Assembly (NCBI RefSeq): GCF_050624435.1 | Contig: NC_134537.1 | Coordinates: forward strand, 10,164,584 to 10,228,583 | DNA: 64,000 nt | Direction of reading: 5' to 3' | DNA from: Tenrec ecaudatus | Lineage: Eukaryota; Chordata; Mammalia; Afrosoricida; Tenrecidae | Shown here: piece after piece, positions 44,950 to 56,381 of the stretch | How the letters are laid out: the number at the start of each line of letters is the position of its first letter | Numbering within the stretch: the stretch's first letter is position 1 | Notes under the pieces: model-generated | Databases searched by the model: none | What the model was told of the DNA's origin: nothing | The model's input: the letters and a program-made list of their open reading frames with translations, nothing else | Translations under genes and position numbers: made by a program

Positions 44950-46294
44950 GCCTAGATCCTCTGGTCATAGATTTGTACCTATTTTCTTTTCTTTTTGCAA
45001 GCGGTTTTGAAATCCACCTTCCGGCATCTGGAGTGCATTTCTTTCCCTCTCCGTTGTTCTCTTTAGAAGCCCTAGCAGCGAACGGTCACTTCATACAAAA
45101 CTTTTCTCTCTTCCATTTTACCCCCTCAGTATTTTGTTGCACGTCAGGATTAACTCCAGAGGAAGATGTCCTCCCCGAGGTTCTGTATCCTTGCTGGAAG
45201 TTCAAGTTGGCTGCAGGACAGTCAGTCAGCAGTGCTGCTTCCCACAGAGGGCGGCTTCCAGTGAACGTTTGGATGGCTGACACATCAGCTCCAACCTTCT
45301 CCTGAACCCTCTCCCCACAGATTTTTCTTCCCATCTTTTCGACTGAGCAAAATATTCTTTTCTGTGAGTGTGTGGGTCCTGAATTTCTGTGGCTTTTCTT
45401 TCATCCACAGAGTGACTCAGGTTACCATTCTTCTGAACATGGCACCCTCCCAGTTGTATTTCACCTGTGGTCATTTACCTGGCCTAGGTGTGCCTTGTGA
45501 GGTTCTTGTTCCCTTTATATATAAAAAGTGTCCTTTGGCTTGCTCTTTCTTCTTCTTCTCCTTGCCAATACTCAGTCACGCCTGCACGTGATCAAGTAAG
45601 GGAGTTCCACAGAAAAATCTTTCTCTCGTTCTTCATGAAGTGTCTCCATCTCTAGTCAGAAACCCTCTCTCCAGTCATCAGAGAACCCCCAGTCAAAATC
45701 CCAGGTGCCTGGAGCCAACTGTTCACATTCCACACTCTCTTGTAATTTCAGAGGTCTGACCAATGAAAGAATGGGTACACTGAGTCACCAAGCCCTTCCA
45801 GCCTCCAAGGCACATTCCCACTGAACCCTGCGAGGATTCTCCTGAATCTGCTAAGTGGGAGCATCCGTTGACTGGCCATTGACTGGCTGTTTGCATGAAG
45901 TCAGTCACCCTAGACCCTGTTAGGCCCACCATATGCTCTCAGCACTATACTCCCCTATACACCAAAGGCTTCTGGTTGCAGGCACCGATGACTTTTTGTC
46001 TGAGTAGCAGCCCTGGTGGGGCCAGCTGGAAATGCCTGAGTGGGGTGGGGTGAAGCACCAAGAGCAATAATTGACCAAAAAACCACAGTTTCCTTAGCTC
46101 TTAGGTGGGCCACCTCTGAGGCCTACTCCACGGTTTCTCAGAGCTCCCCATTCAGACTGACCCACACTGGTGACTTGCTTGCACAGAGTACCCTCTCTTT
46201 GCCTCCTCGTTGGCTCCCCCATTTCCCCCACTTGCAAATCAAAAGCTGACATTCAAATCGGACTCAGGCTCCTCTTCTAGCACATCTAATTGCA
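44950..46294. other. unassigned
   Basis: Looks unique. A few short open frames have no recognisable domains. No splice-bounded exon could be supported. Confidence 0.4.
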
Positions 46295-46384
46295 TTTATT
46301 TCCTTGGGCTGCCCTAGCAAAGTACTGCAAATGGGCCTGACCGAAAGCAACAAAAAAACTATTGTCTCAAAATTTTGGAGGCCA

Positions 46385-47249
46385 CACATGGAAGAAGCAC
46401 CCCAGCCTGTGAGATCACAGGTGCTGAAGGGAAACGTTATCAGGCACTAAAGAACAAAAAATCATATCGCTGAAGACAAATGGGTGCATAAGCAAATGGG
46501 AAAAAGGCTGATGGTGCCTGGCTATCAAAAGATATAGCATCTGGGGTCTTAAAGGCTTGAAGATAGACAAGCGGCCATCTAGTTCAGAAGCAACAAAGCC
46601 CACATGGAAGAAGCACACCAGCCTGTGTGATCATGAGGTGTTGAAGGGATCAGTTATCAGGCATCAAAGAACAAAAAATCATATCATTGTGAATGAGGGG
46701 GAGTGTGGAGTGGGGACCCAAAGTCCATCTGTAGGCAACTGGACATCTCTTATGGAAGGATAACACGGAGGAGATGAGCCAATCAGGGTGCAGTGTTCAA
46801 AGATGAAACATACAACTTTTCTCTAGTTCCTAAATGCTTCCTCCCCACCAAGTATCATGATCCCAATTCTACCTTACAAATCTGGCTAGACCAGAGGATG
46901 TACACTGGTACAGATAGGAACTGGAAACACGGGGAATCCAGGGCAGACCAATGTGAAAGTGGTGATACTGGAGGGTGGAGGGAGGGTGGGTTAGAGAGGG
47001 GGAATCGATTAGACATTGGACAGTGTAAAATATGACAAAATAATAATTTATAAATTATCAAGAGTTCGTGAGGGAGTGAGGAGGGAGGAGAAAAATGAGG
47101 AGCTGACACCAGGGGCTTACGTGGAGAGCAAATGTTTTGAGAATGATGAGTGTAGCATATATATAAATGTGCTTTATACAATTGATGTATGTATGGATTT
47201 TGATAAGAGTTATATGAGCCCCCAATAAAATGATTTAAAAATATATATT
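46385..47249 (+). mobile_element. L1 3' end
   Basis: From 'cacatggaagaagcaccccagcc' to 'cccaataaaatgatttaaaa' with an AT tail. Flanked by exact 12-bp copies of ttttggaggcca (46373-46384 and 47250-47261). Shows the same partial tandem duplication of the 'cacatggaagaagcac' block as the copy at 28250-30357. Confidence 0.88.
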
Positions 47250-47483
47250 TTTTGGAGGCCAGAAGTCTGAAGCCAAAGTGTCATGGTCACCATGCCCTCT
47301 CTAAAGTCTCTGGCAAGATTCTTTCTTGCCTTTTCTGGCTTCTGGTGGTCCCAAGTGATCCTTGACTTGTGACAGTAACTCTAACCTCTGCTGCTTTTTC
47401 CATATGGCTCTGTGGGCCTTTCCCTTCTTTCTATAAGACACCAGATGGACTGGATTAAGGACCCACTCTTCTCTAGTCAAGAG

Positions 47484-47690
47484 GCCCTCGTGCCACACTG
47501 GGTCATGCTTTGGGCTGTTAATTGCAAGGGCAGTAGTTTGAACCCCTGAGCCACTCCAAGAGAGAAAGACGAGGTTGTCTGCTCCCATAAAGATTTACAA
47601 CCAGATATGTCTAAGGGCCATTCTACTCTGTCCTATAGGGTCACTAGGAGTCAGCATTGACTGGATCCCAGGGAGAGTTTTCTGCTCCAC
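47484..47690 (+). mobile_element. AfroSINE
   Basis: 'gccctcgtgccacactgggtc' head, 'ggcagtagtttgaacccctgag' B-box region, 'ggtcactaggagtcagcattg' tail. Inserted in the ancient repeat. Confidence 0.85.
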
Positions 47691-47894
47691 TATGACCTCG
47701 TGTTACTTAATTATTTCTGCCAAGATCATATAGAATCCAAATAAGGTCCCATTCACAGATATCAGGGGTCACAGTTCAAACCATGACACCAGCCTAAGGT
47801 ACAAGCCCACGTTGGTCGGGCCACAAGCCCTCCTATCTGCTTTGGTCCATGTCTAGTTGCAAGGGTTCCCCCACAGGTTCGAATCACAAATTTG

Positions 47895-47985
47895 TGTTAG
47901 TTTGCGTTACTTCCTTATTGGGGCTGCGACGAATTGCCACAAACTGACTGGCCTATACCAATACACATGCATTCCGCCTACGGTT
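47895..47985 (+). mobile_element. second copy of the ancient 'gctgc...ccacaaac' repeat
   Basis: 'gttacttccttattggggctgc' and 'gaattgccacaaactgactgg'. Fragment. Confidence 0.45.
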
Positions 47986-48319
47986 AGGTGAGTAAAATGA
48001 GGAGCAGAGTCTGAGAGAAGGGGAGACCTCAGTGGGAAGGGAGGTGCTGGGAACCTATTGAGGCACCTACCATCCAAGTCATCCTGTGATCTACCTTCTG
48101 GAAAGCTAGCAGAGTTTCATCCTGTGCTTTTGTATGAGGGCCCCTGCTCTCCAGGCTTCGGTTCCTCTCGCCTCAGTTCAGGGACTCAATGGCATTTGCC
48201 CCTTGGCTCCTGCTCTGGTGGCTGACCAAAAGGCACGAGGACAGAGCGTTCTCCTGCCACACATGAACACCTGATCACAAAGGACCCCATTGCCTGGCCT
48301 CAGCATTGCTCTTGCCTGA

Positions 48320-48640
48320 CCCATGAACACCAGCAGGGTGGATTACCCAACAAGCAAGGTAAGCATGGGCTCTTTTTGCACAGTTACTAATTGCTTACTA
48401 CAGATTAGAAAGTAAGCACAAGCAAGTCCATGCTTACCGTGCTTATTTGGCAATCCAACATTGAAGGCCAGTGTGGATTAGTGCCAGGCCTAGCTCTCCT
48501 CTCAAACCCCTTGCCTCTAAGGCATTGTATTCCAACTTGCCTGTCTGGTACCAGGCCAGGCAGCTTTTCATTCTTTTGCTTGAGGTTCCCCTGCATTAGG
48601 AGTTGACTCAGTGGCAGCCAACAGCAGCAATGTTTGGTTC
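48320..48640 (+). mobile_element. SINE-like element with RTE-type tail
   Basis: The end 'aggagttgactcagtggcagcc' followed by 'aacagcagcaatg' resembles the AfroSINE/RTE tail, but the upstream 280 bp do not match AfroSINE. Near the 5' side an exact 11-bp inverted pair, ggtaagcatgg (48358-48368) and ccatgcttacc (48428-48438), surrounds further 'gcttact'/'agtaagc' repeats. May be a different tRNA- or hairpin-headed SINE. Confidence 0.4.
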
Positions 48641-48934
48641 AGTGTAAACTCAAGCTTCCTGAGATGCCGTTCTCCTACCCATGAAAGAAATCTTCCGATC
48701 CCCCTTCGGAGTTATTGAAAGGTTTTAATGAGATAATGTGATTACATTCAGTAATTTTTTATTTTGCCTTCAAAGGCTAGACATTTATTCTAAGTCTATA
48801 CTTAACATGAATCAGAAGTTTTAAAAAATTAAGTGTATAATTTAGGTTCAGGACATTGGCCCTTGCCTCAATAAGCTGTTTTAGGCTCCTGAGGGGTTAC
48901 CTGTCTAATGTCAATGTTCTGTTTTATAACTCAC
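48641..48934. other. unassigned
   Basis: Nothing recognised. Confidence 0.4.
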
Positions 48935-49122
48935 GGGCCCTGGTGGCACGGTGGGTTAGGCATCAGACTGCCGATTGCAAGGTCAGTGGTGTTCGAATCC
49001 ATCAGCTGCTCCAAGGGAGAAAGATGAGACAATTTGCTCCCGTAGCGATGTGCAGCCGAGAGACCCTGAACACGGTTGCTGCGAGTGAATCCTGACTCAA
49101 TGGCAGTGGGCCTGGGCTTTGG
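48935..49122 (+). mobile_element. AfroSINE, near full-length
   Basis: 'gggccctggtggcacggtggg' head, 'agtggtgttcgaatccatcagc' B box, 'gtgaatcctgactcaatggcag' tail. The tRNA-like promoter blocks are the best preserved in the window. Confidence 0.92.
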
Positions 49123-49519
49123 GCTGACTTGGCCTCTGCCTCAGCAGAGCACTTCAAGATCATTCTCTCGGCCCGGTCCCAGTGACTCGCCGTCTCTCCT
49201 CCCAAGGGAGAATTGATTTCATTATATGAACCAGGGGCTTGGCGCAATGGGGACTCGTGTGCAGCTGGTCATCTTGCAAGGAGAAGGGGCGATTCTCTCA
49301 AGATCTACAAGGATGTGTAACAGTTTTACCAGAAATAGTGTGAACGCGTGCTCTATCTTAGCATCTCGGGGTCTTCTTGAGTGACTGCACATGCATTTGC
49401 TATTCCCTTGGGCTCAGTGCACCCATCTGGGGCCTGTAGGAGGAAATTGCAGGTAGGCAGCTCTGACTTCCGTCCAATGAAAGACTTTCATGCACCTAGA
49501 GCTTTCTCATAATAAAGTG
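49123..49519. other. unassigned
   Basis: Nothing recognised. Confidence 0.35.
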
Positions 49520-49705
49520 CTTCCCTGGGGAAATTGGCCCTCCACGAGGCCAGAACGACTCATGTAACAGTGATTTGGCTCTGCAAGCCTCGCCTGCCCA
49601 CTCACCACCTCTTCCAAATAGCATTATTCTACCCAAGTCTACAACATTTGAGTTGTTGTTTAAAGCCACTAAGTTTGGGATTATTTTGATAGACAGAAAC
49701 CATTC
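49520..49705 (+). mobile_element. MaLR-type LTR 3' part
   Basis: 'ttgttgtttaaagccactaagtttggg' is the diagnostic 3' block of MLT1/MaLR LTRs. Confidence 0.55.
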
Positions 49706-50118
49706 ACCAAAACAGTCCCCAAACCCTAATGTCAGCCATTTTTACCCATTTCCAGATCAACAGCATAATCCCTGCCCGTGCTTAGGATGTGAGGAATTTT
49801 AAACTTGATTACTGGGCATGTCCACTTTTTAGGACAGCACTTGTCCTTCAACCCCATAGGCTCAGAGAGCATCAGGTGTGTTCTTTTATGGCATTGAGAC
49901 CATTAGGTCCTCACAGTCTTTCTTTCTCACCCGAGCTACGACATCGCTTCCCCTCTCCCTCCAGGCTGGGCCCGAGCTCAGCTCAGCTCATTGCACTCCC
50001 TGCCACCATCCACGGTCCCCTGTTAGAGCTGCTTGTTCTAATGCCCTCCCATCTTGAGTCAAGCCAGACCTCCACACTCTTTGTCTTAAAAGTTCCAGTG
50101 CCAATGCTTTTGAGAGTT

Positions 50119-50120
<2 letters not shown>
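49706..50120. other. unassigned
   Basis: No family features in the open frames. Confidence 0.35.

Positions 50121-50152
<32 letters not shown>
50121..50152. repeat. (ATCT)n microsatellite
   Basis: Eight perfect tetranucleotide units followed by imperfect ones. Confidence 0.97.
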
Positions 50153-50153
<1 letters not shown>

Positions 50154-50160
50154 CCTATCA

Positions 50161-51439
50161 TCTATTATTTATTATCTTCTTTCCTCCAGTAGTAGTGTTC
50201 ATCTCTCAGCAGATTAAAAAAAAACTTTTCATTTAAAAAAAATTGGATGCCAACTCTGCCTAGAACCCAAGAACCATATGTCGCTGCTGCTAACTGCGCA
50301 TCTTCCAAACCACTTTGACAAAGGGGACCTCACCTCAGGGGAGAAGGAAAAGGCCGTTTAATTGCTGTAATCGAGTTGTACAAGGGCATCGCAAATCAAC
50401 AGACATTCCTACAAGACTGATGAGCAAAGCTTATTGGAGATCAAGTCAAGTCTCAGGACGGTGGGCACATTTGTCTCAGAGAAGGTGATTCCATTTCTGT
50501 TGGTGAGTAAACCCGGGGGGGAGCAACCTCTCTTTGGGGAAACACTTAACAATACCTCTATAGAACGCAAGGGGAGAAGACGCCAGTACTCTGATCCTCA
50601 GTGGACACTCTTGACCTAGTTTCTATCCATCCTTTGGTGGCCCAGGCCTTGTGCTCTAGACTGCTGGGACTTTAGACCCTACCACACAACATCCTTCATG
50701 GGTCACACCATGAGGATCCAATGTGAAACTTAACAAAGTAAACTGGGCTTTGCCTCAAACTCAACTGTTAAGGAACTGACTCCGCTCCAGGGCTTTAGGC
50801 TTAAATGCACTGCTGTGAGAAGAAGCAGCTGACTGCTCTCCCAAGGTTAGGGAATTGGCAGTCATTGGATGTTGGCTTGGATCTCTTGCTTTGAAGGAGC
50901 CCACTGAATGGTGGCCTGGGACGAGCCTGGGATGATCATCTATTCAATATTTTAATGCCCTTCTTGCTTACTTATGACATGTGTTAGTTTGGTAGGCATG
51001 GTTCTGACTTTGTGAATGAGTGTTATTGGAAGTTCTGTCCTATTGCCAACCCCCCCATTGTTTGTGTACATAGTGGTCACTTAACAATTTAATCTGTACA
51101 AGTCAACAATTCATGTATTGCTGTCTGAAGCCGGTCTATACTTGTTAAATTTCCTTTTCTCAACTGTGTTTTTAAATCTATACCATTAGCAAAGTTGGTG
51201 ACACTATCAATAGAATTATCTTATGCTGCAGGGGGATACTTTGTAATGTTCTCTATCATAAAATAATAATGGTGTCTTTAAAGAGATATATAAACCAAAG
51301 ATATATATTTGGATTTGGGACTCGCACTTAATTCTATCTCCAATCTAAGAAAAATTTATTTGTAGGATGGGGTCCTACTCAATACTTACCCTCATAAAGC
51401 GATCACTGAAGATATGGGAGCTTATATAACAGGGTATAT
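50161..51439. other. unassigned
   Basis: Only a small L1 3'UTR-like piece near 51360-51420 ('gggtcctactcaatacttaccctc') is recognised. Confidence 0.4.
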
Positions 51440-51560
51440 AAGAAAAAATGTTCTGAAATTGATTGTGGTGATAATTTCACAACTCTTCCTAATATGAATG
51501 AACAACTCAATTATATGACATGTGAATTATGGCAATAAAACTAGTTTTTAAAAAGATTGA
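51440..51560 (+). mobile_element. ancient L1 3' end
   Basis: 'gttctgaaattgattgtggtgataatttcac' and 'ggcaataaaactag' are the sense 3' end of old L1. Confidence 0.6.
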
Positions 51561-52499
51561 TGTTCCTGGATGAAACAAAGAGTAGCTACAAACAAAGAGT
51601 TAGATGAAGCTTGGCCGAGCAGATCATCCATTTTACGTATAATGAGTGCACATTTTGTTATAACTCATTCATTGCAATATATGATCACTTGTTCCAGTTC
51701 TTCTCTGTGTTTCCTGTTTCCATGCCCCTTTCTTTCCTCAGACTTTGTCCTTGGGTAAAATGCTTCCATAAATGGTGGGTTATTCTCACATAGGTGTGAG
51801 TTCAGCTCGACATTTGAAGGAGTAAAAGCGGTAGCCTTTGGGATTCTACCCGTCTCTATCCAACCAGCAAACCCGGGCTCTTATAGTGGTGAGTTCTTGG
51901 CCACATTTTATCCCACTCGGTTCACAGTTTTTCCAATAGCAATGTTACAGCGCCCTGACTTTAACTTCCTCAATTTCATGCATGTCCTACAAATTGACTG
52001 GGAGGCTATTAGGAATAGCTTTCTCTTTTACTGCCCAAAGTCTGGAGTTAGGCACTTGTAAAAATATACATTTTATTGTTCTCCCCATCCTCATAAAGAA
52101 GCACCTTCTCTTTGTAGCTGGAACTCTGTTCCTCTAAAGCACTGAGAAGAATTTGAGCCAAGGAACCCTGGGTGTTTTGGGGTTAACATGGAACACATTC
52201 TAAAATTTCTCTAAAAAAGTAAATCACTTGCAAATTTGGAAATTTTAATGATCATCGATACTGGATGACTTGGGACATCTCAGGAGTGACTGTGACGCCC
52301 GGGTTGAGATCTGCTCTGGAGGATTAATTCTTCTGTCTTTTCAGAACTGCTCTCATGTGTGAGGGCGTGATTGGGAGATGGTGCCTACAGTCTCCCTTCC
52401 CTCTGGCTCTCGCATACTCTGATGCTGGGAGTCTGCATGGGCAGGCGATTTCCACGGGGCAACTTGGCAGCGTGGATACAAAAAAATAGCCTCCTTTGA
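51561..52499. other. unassigned
   Basis: Nothing recognised. Confidence 0.4.
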
Positions 52500-52670
52500 T
52501 CTGCGGGTTCTATTTCTAGCAGTTTATTCCAAGGAAATTATCAGAAGTGTGAGGTTTATGTATAAGAACCCCCCCACACACACACACACAGGGTTTTTCA
52601 TAATGGTGAAATATGAAAAACATGAATACCTATCAATATGATTTTTAATTATAACACCATAGCCATGTAT
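52500..52670 (+). mobile_element. ancient L1 ORF2 3' fragment
   Basis: 'agcagtttattccaaggaaattatcag' and 'ataatggtgaaatatgaaaaac' match old L1 in sense. A short C-run/(CA)n lies inside at 52569-52590. Confidence 0.5.
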
Positions 52671-52679
52671 CATGTCTAA

Positions 52680-52862
52680 GTTTGGGGGCACCTATTATGT
52701 GTCAAGTACTGTGGCCACAAGCCTTTAAAAACTCATTGCATTCTTACAACCATTCTTTTAAGGAGGTACCATGATTATCCCTATTTTACGGGTGCAAACA
52801 TGGAGAGTCATAGGGGAGTCAATTGTCCTAGGGTCACAGAGCTAGGAATGACTAGACCCTCC
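52680..52862 (-). mobile_element. MIR SINE
   Basis: Reverse MIR: 'cctattatgtgtcaagtactg', 'ggaggtaccatgattatccc', 'tcctagggtcacagagctagg'. Confidence 0.75.
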
Positions 52863-52997
52863 CCAGGGCCCACGATCTTGGGTGAATACAGTAAATATTC
52901 CGCAGTCCTTAAACATGACATGAGAAAATGAAATAAGGATTGAATAATAAATGGCAGAGCCATTCTTATTTTAACTTTAGTAAGGCGATATGTACTC

Positions 52998-53085
52998 ATG
53001 GGGGAAAGATACGGCTTTCTATTGTTGCAAAGTTATAGTCTGAGAAAACCAGAGGGGCGGTCCTATCCTGTCCCTGAGCGGAGAA
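52998..53085 (+). mobile_element. AfroSINE fragment
   Basis: 'catgggggaaagatacggc' to 'ggggcggtcctatcctgtccctg'. Confidence 0.6.
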
Positions 53086-53944
53086 CCCAAGGGAGACGTG
53101 CTAGGATGTCATCTGACCTATGAACTATGAGCGAACAAATGGGTGTTGTTTTTAGTCTGAGTTTCTGAGGACTTACAGCACTGCCGTGGGGGAAGGGTGG
53201 GGGCAGAGGGAACCCTCAAAGTGGTTATAGACCTATTTGTGCTGATTCTTACCAAAGGACTTCAAGGACAGCCATGAAAGGAACAGCCCTCTGCCGGAGT
53301 GGAGAATGCAGCGAGAGAGAGGCCAGCGGGTTGAGGCAGGACCGGAGAAATGAAAGAATGAGCAAGGGGAGCAGAGCAGGACTATCCTGACCAACTGGAT
53401 GAATGCCTAGGAAAGCAGAGGAATGGATCGGAATCCAAAGTAGACATGGAAACATCTGGAAGCAACATGGCGGGGTGAGTCAGGGAAGAGGGCTTCTTCC
53501 TAAAGAGCAGAGACTGGGCCTCAGCTCACGGTTTCGAGGAAGAGAACACAGAGAGGTGAAGACAGAGCTCCTTGGAGAAGATAAATGCGCTGGAGGAGCT
53601 CAAGGAAGTTATGTTTTTAAGATGAGTATCATAGTGCGAAGGTGAGAGTTAACACGCAGGAGCGAACGATGAAGCTAAGGAGGCGGGTGAGAGGACAACT
53701 GGAAAGAAAAAGTCCAGAATAAAAATACCTCAAAGCAATTTCTAATCATTTGTGTGTTTGGGAAGCAATTCAAGATAACACAAATATGTCTATTTTTCAT
53801 AACCCAATTGTTATAGCACAAATTCATATCCATGCATGATCGACTGAAACTTCTCTTAACACCAGAAAGCCCCATCTTTCTGCTCTAAATGAATTCACCT
53901 CGTAGAGTCAGCCCCCTACATTATTCTTTCATAAAAAAACAAAA
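53086..53944. other. unassigned
   Basis: Purine-rich on plus around 53280-53600; no gene or repeat recognised. Confidence 0.4.
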
Positions 53945-54137
53945 ACCACTGCAGTCAACTCCATTCTGACTCACAGTGACTCAATCGGACAAAGGAGAAT
54001 TGCCCACGGTGTTTTCAAGGTTGTAACTATCTGGGGGAGTAGACTGTCACATCTTTCTCCTGTGGAGCAGCGGATGGGTTTGAACCACCAACTTTTCAGT
54101 TATTCATTGAATACTTAACCACTGTATTACCATGCTA
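53945..54137 (-). mobile_element. AfroSINE
   Basis: 'accactgcagtcaactccattctg' to 'ctgtattaccatgctag', complete in order. Confidence 0.9.
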
Positions 54138-54502
54138 GTGGACTATATATTCCCGGATTGTGAAAATGAAAGATTCCAAAGCCAGTAAAGAAATGGTCAT
54201 TGCACTAGTGTTCTCCTCAGAAGATGCAGGTCCTTCCCAAGTGTTGATCAGCCACTTGTCACCTATATCAGGTTCCCTTAAAAGCAGACCCTGAGATGGG
54301 AATCTGGAGGCATGTGATGTATGGAAGGAGGGTCTCGGGAGAAGGGGACCGAGTGGGGTGGGATGGGGGCAAGGGGCAGAGCTCCATAAGGATATGGGGT
54401 CAGCTGGGATTTGCTTCCACTTGATTCCACAGGGAGCTCTGGAGTATTCATTTCAGCATAATGTTGAAGGCATTGGCTTTTTGTATCCTTGTATCAGTTA
54501 GC
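54138..54502. other. unassigned
   Basis: 54255-54480 has the look of a decayed interspersed repeat but is not assigned. Confidence 0.35.
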
Positions 54503-54690
54503 TAGGAGCCCTAGTGGTGCAGTGGTTAAGATATTTGGCTGCTAAACAAATGGTTGAACATCCAACAAACCCCCTCCCTGCTCCCTCATCACTCTGCAGG
54601 AGAAAGATGGGGCAGCTAGGGAGTGTGTGTACCAAGAGGTAAAGAGACTCTGGATAGGCTCTAATTCCCATGGATTCTTCTCCCAGGATG
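54503..54690 (+). mobile_element. AfroSINE, 3' part decayed
   Basis: 'ggagccctagtggtgcagtgg' is a near-perfect SINE head with A box; the rest is recognisable only to 'ctgcaggagaaagatggggc'. Confidence 0.75.
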
Positions 54691-55116
54691 TTTTCCAGCC
54701 CCAAGTTGAATCAGAAAATAGAAGGTAACTGAGAGTTTGGGAGCCAAAGATATATGCCAAAGCATGGAGTGTCCACCCCCAAGAGGACACACCTTTGACA
54801 CTTGCCTTAGGCTCTGATTGCTCTCCACATCCATCAGGGTCACTGTTCTGGCCACTGAATTTTCTGCATCTCTGCTGACTTCTAGCTCTTTCTATTGATT
54901 CGACCCTGGCTAAGCCCTCTTGGCTCTCAGCATGCCCCAAGGGAGGCAATGTGATCTGGCAAGACTTTATGTCTGGTGAGGGACTGTGGAAGGCCTGCAG
55001 CTTAGGAAAGAAATCATAGACCGTTAAGAGTTTGAAGAACCTCAGGGATGCATGTAGTCCAATCTGTGATTCCTGCTGGGAAAAGGACTTTGACATATGC
55101 CTGGTCTGGTCCCTTG
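54691..55116. other. unassigned
   Basis: A minus open frame of some length crosses this region and the AfroSINE but has no protein-family features. Confidence 0.4.
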
Positions 55117-55124
55117 CTATAAAA

Positions 55125-55322
55125 CAGTGGTTCTCAACCTGTGGGTCGTGACCCCTTTGGGGGGCTGGGGGTAAAATGACATTTTCACAGGGGTCACCCA
55201 GTTCATAACAGTAGCTAAATGACAGTTATGCAGTAGCAGTGAAAATAATTTTATGGTTGGGGGGTCACCACAACATGAACTATATTAAAGGGTTGCAGCA
55301 TGAGGAAGGTTGAGAACCACTG
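55125..55322. mobile_element. non-autonomous SPIN with target duplication
   Basis: 198 bp, with inverted ends 'cagtggttctcaacctg' and 'aaggttgagaaccactg'. Interior is SPIN terminal sequence only ('gtgggtcgtgacccctttgg', 'ttatggttggggggtcacc'). Flanked by ctataaaa (55117-55124) and ctatagaa (55323-55330), an 8-bp duplication with one change. The cleanest short SPIN here. Confidence 0.92.
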
Positions 55323-55582
55323 CTATAGAACAAAGAGTTTTGCAAGTGATGACCAGTTCAGATGTCTGGTCCACCTTCAAGTACCTGTGGTCATATTTGT
55401 AAGGCACCTGAGACAGGGGCTCTAGGTAGAACAAGAAATGAGCACATCTTCCCCTGACCCAAAGGCAGCCTGTGCATTGAGTGACCAAGAGTCAATCATG
55501 TTTTCTCTCTTTGAAGATTTTAATTGAAACATATAAAGATTATGGTTAGCAATGATCAATGCCCCCCCCCCAAAAAAAAACC

Positions 55583-55770
55583 ACCTCATTGCCATTGAGT
55601 CAATTCTGACTCATATTGACCCTATAGCACAGGATAGAACTGCCCCTGTGGATTTTTAAGACTGTAACTGTGTACAGGAGTAGAAGCCCCGTCTTCCCCC
55701 TGGGAAAACCGTGATGGTTTCACACTGGCTGTTAGCGGCCCCATGTAACCACGAAGCCAACAGCGCCCCT
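55583..55770 (-). mobile_element. AfroSINE
   Basis: 'attgccattgagtcaattctgactc' to 'gccaacagcgcccct', preceded by C and A runs (55563-55580) on the tail side. Confidence 0.9.
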
Positions 55771-55918
55771 ATTGGAAAAGGATGGGTGTAGAAGCTGAAC
55801 ATTTTTTAAAGAAAGACCATGGTGTAGAGACGGAGACCAGTGGCAGGTCATCTGAGATTTCAGCAATATCTACAAGTTGGATAGATTTAAAGTTTAGTCA
55901 TACAATAGAATATGCACC

Positions 55919-56381
55919 TATATACTTGAGCATAAGCTGACCCGAATATGAGCCGAGGCACAAGGTGGATGATACCTTCAGGACCAGGGGTGTGAGGGGT
56001 GATACTGGGAGAGTAGAGGGTGAGTAGGTTGGAAAGCGGGAACCAATTACAAGGATCTATATGTGACCTCCTCCCTGGGGAATGGACAACAGAAAAGGGG
56101 GTGAAGGGAGACGCCGGATAGGGAAAGATATGACAAAATAAAAATCTATAAATTATCAAGGGCTTATGAGGAAGGGGGAAGCAGGGAGGGAGGGGCAAAA
56201 AGAGGACCCGATGCAAAGGGCTTAAGTGGAGAGCAAATGCTTTGAAAATGATTAGGACAAAGAATGTGCTTTATACAATTGATGTATGTATATGTATGGA
56301 TTGTGATAAGAGCTGTATGAGCCCCTAATAAAATGTTTTTTAAAAATCTGCTGAAAACCTCAGCTTATATACACGAGTCTA
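55919..56381. mobile_element. Tc1/mariner-like hairpin MITE split by L1
   Basis: Left arm 55919-55961 'tatacttgagcataagctgac' and right arm 56346-56381 'cagcttatatacacgagtcta' are imperfect reverse complements, the 'ggcttatactcgagtataagc'-type hairpin element found in many vertebrates. An L1 3' end occupies the gap between the arms. Confidence 0.6.
55962..56345 (+). mobile_element. L1 3' end
   Basis: 'gatgataccttcaggaccagg' to 'gagcccctaataaaatgtttttt'. Sits inside the hairpin MITE. 5'-truncated. Confidence 0.85.

Larger units (their letters stand above)
46295..47800 (+). mobile_element. ancient interspersed repeat split by L1 and AfroSINE
   Basis: Three parts of one old repeat: 46295-46384 ('ggctgccctagcaaagtactgc' to 'tctcaaaattttggaggcca'), 47262-47483 ('gaagtctgaagccaaagtgtc' on) and 47691-47800 ('gacctcgtgttacttaattatttctgcc', 'aaataaggtcccattcac'). 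This is the widespread 'gctgctgtaacaaa-taccacaaac' mammalian family, whose formal name I do not assign. The breaks are filled by an L1 and an AfroSINE. Confidence 0.65.

Noticed and set aside
46385..47249. CRISPR-like direct repeats from the recurring 'cacatggaagaagcac' blocks
   Set aside because: Only two copies, unequal spacing, and part of a mammalian L1 3'UTR.
54542..55096. 184-codon minus-strand open frame
   Set aside because: It crosses an AfroSINE head and unrelated unique sequence and shows no recognisable family.
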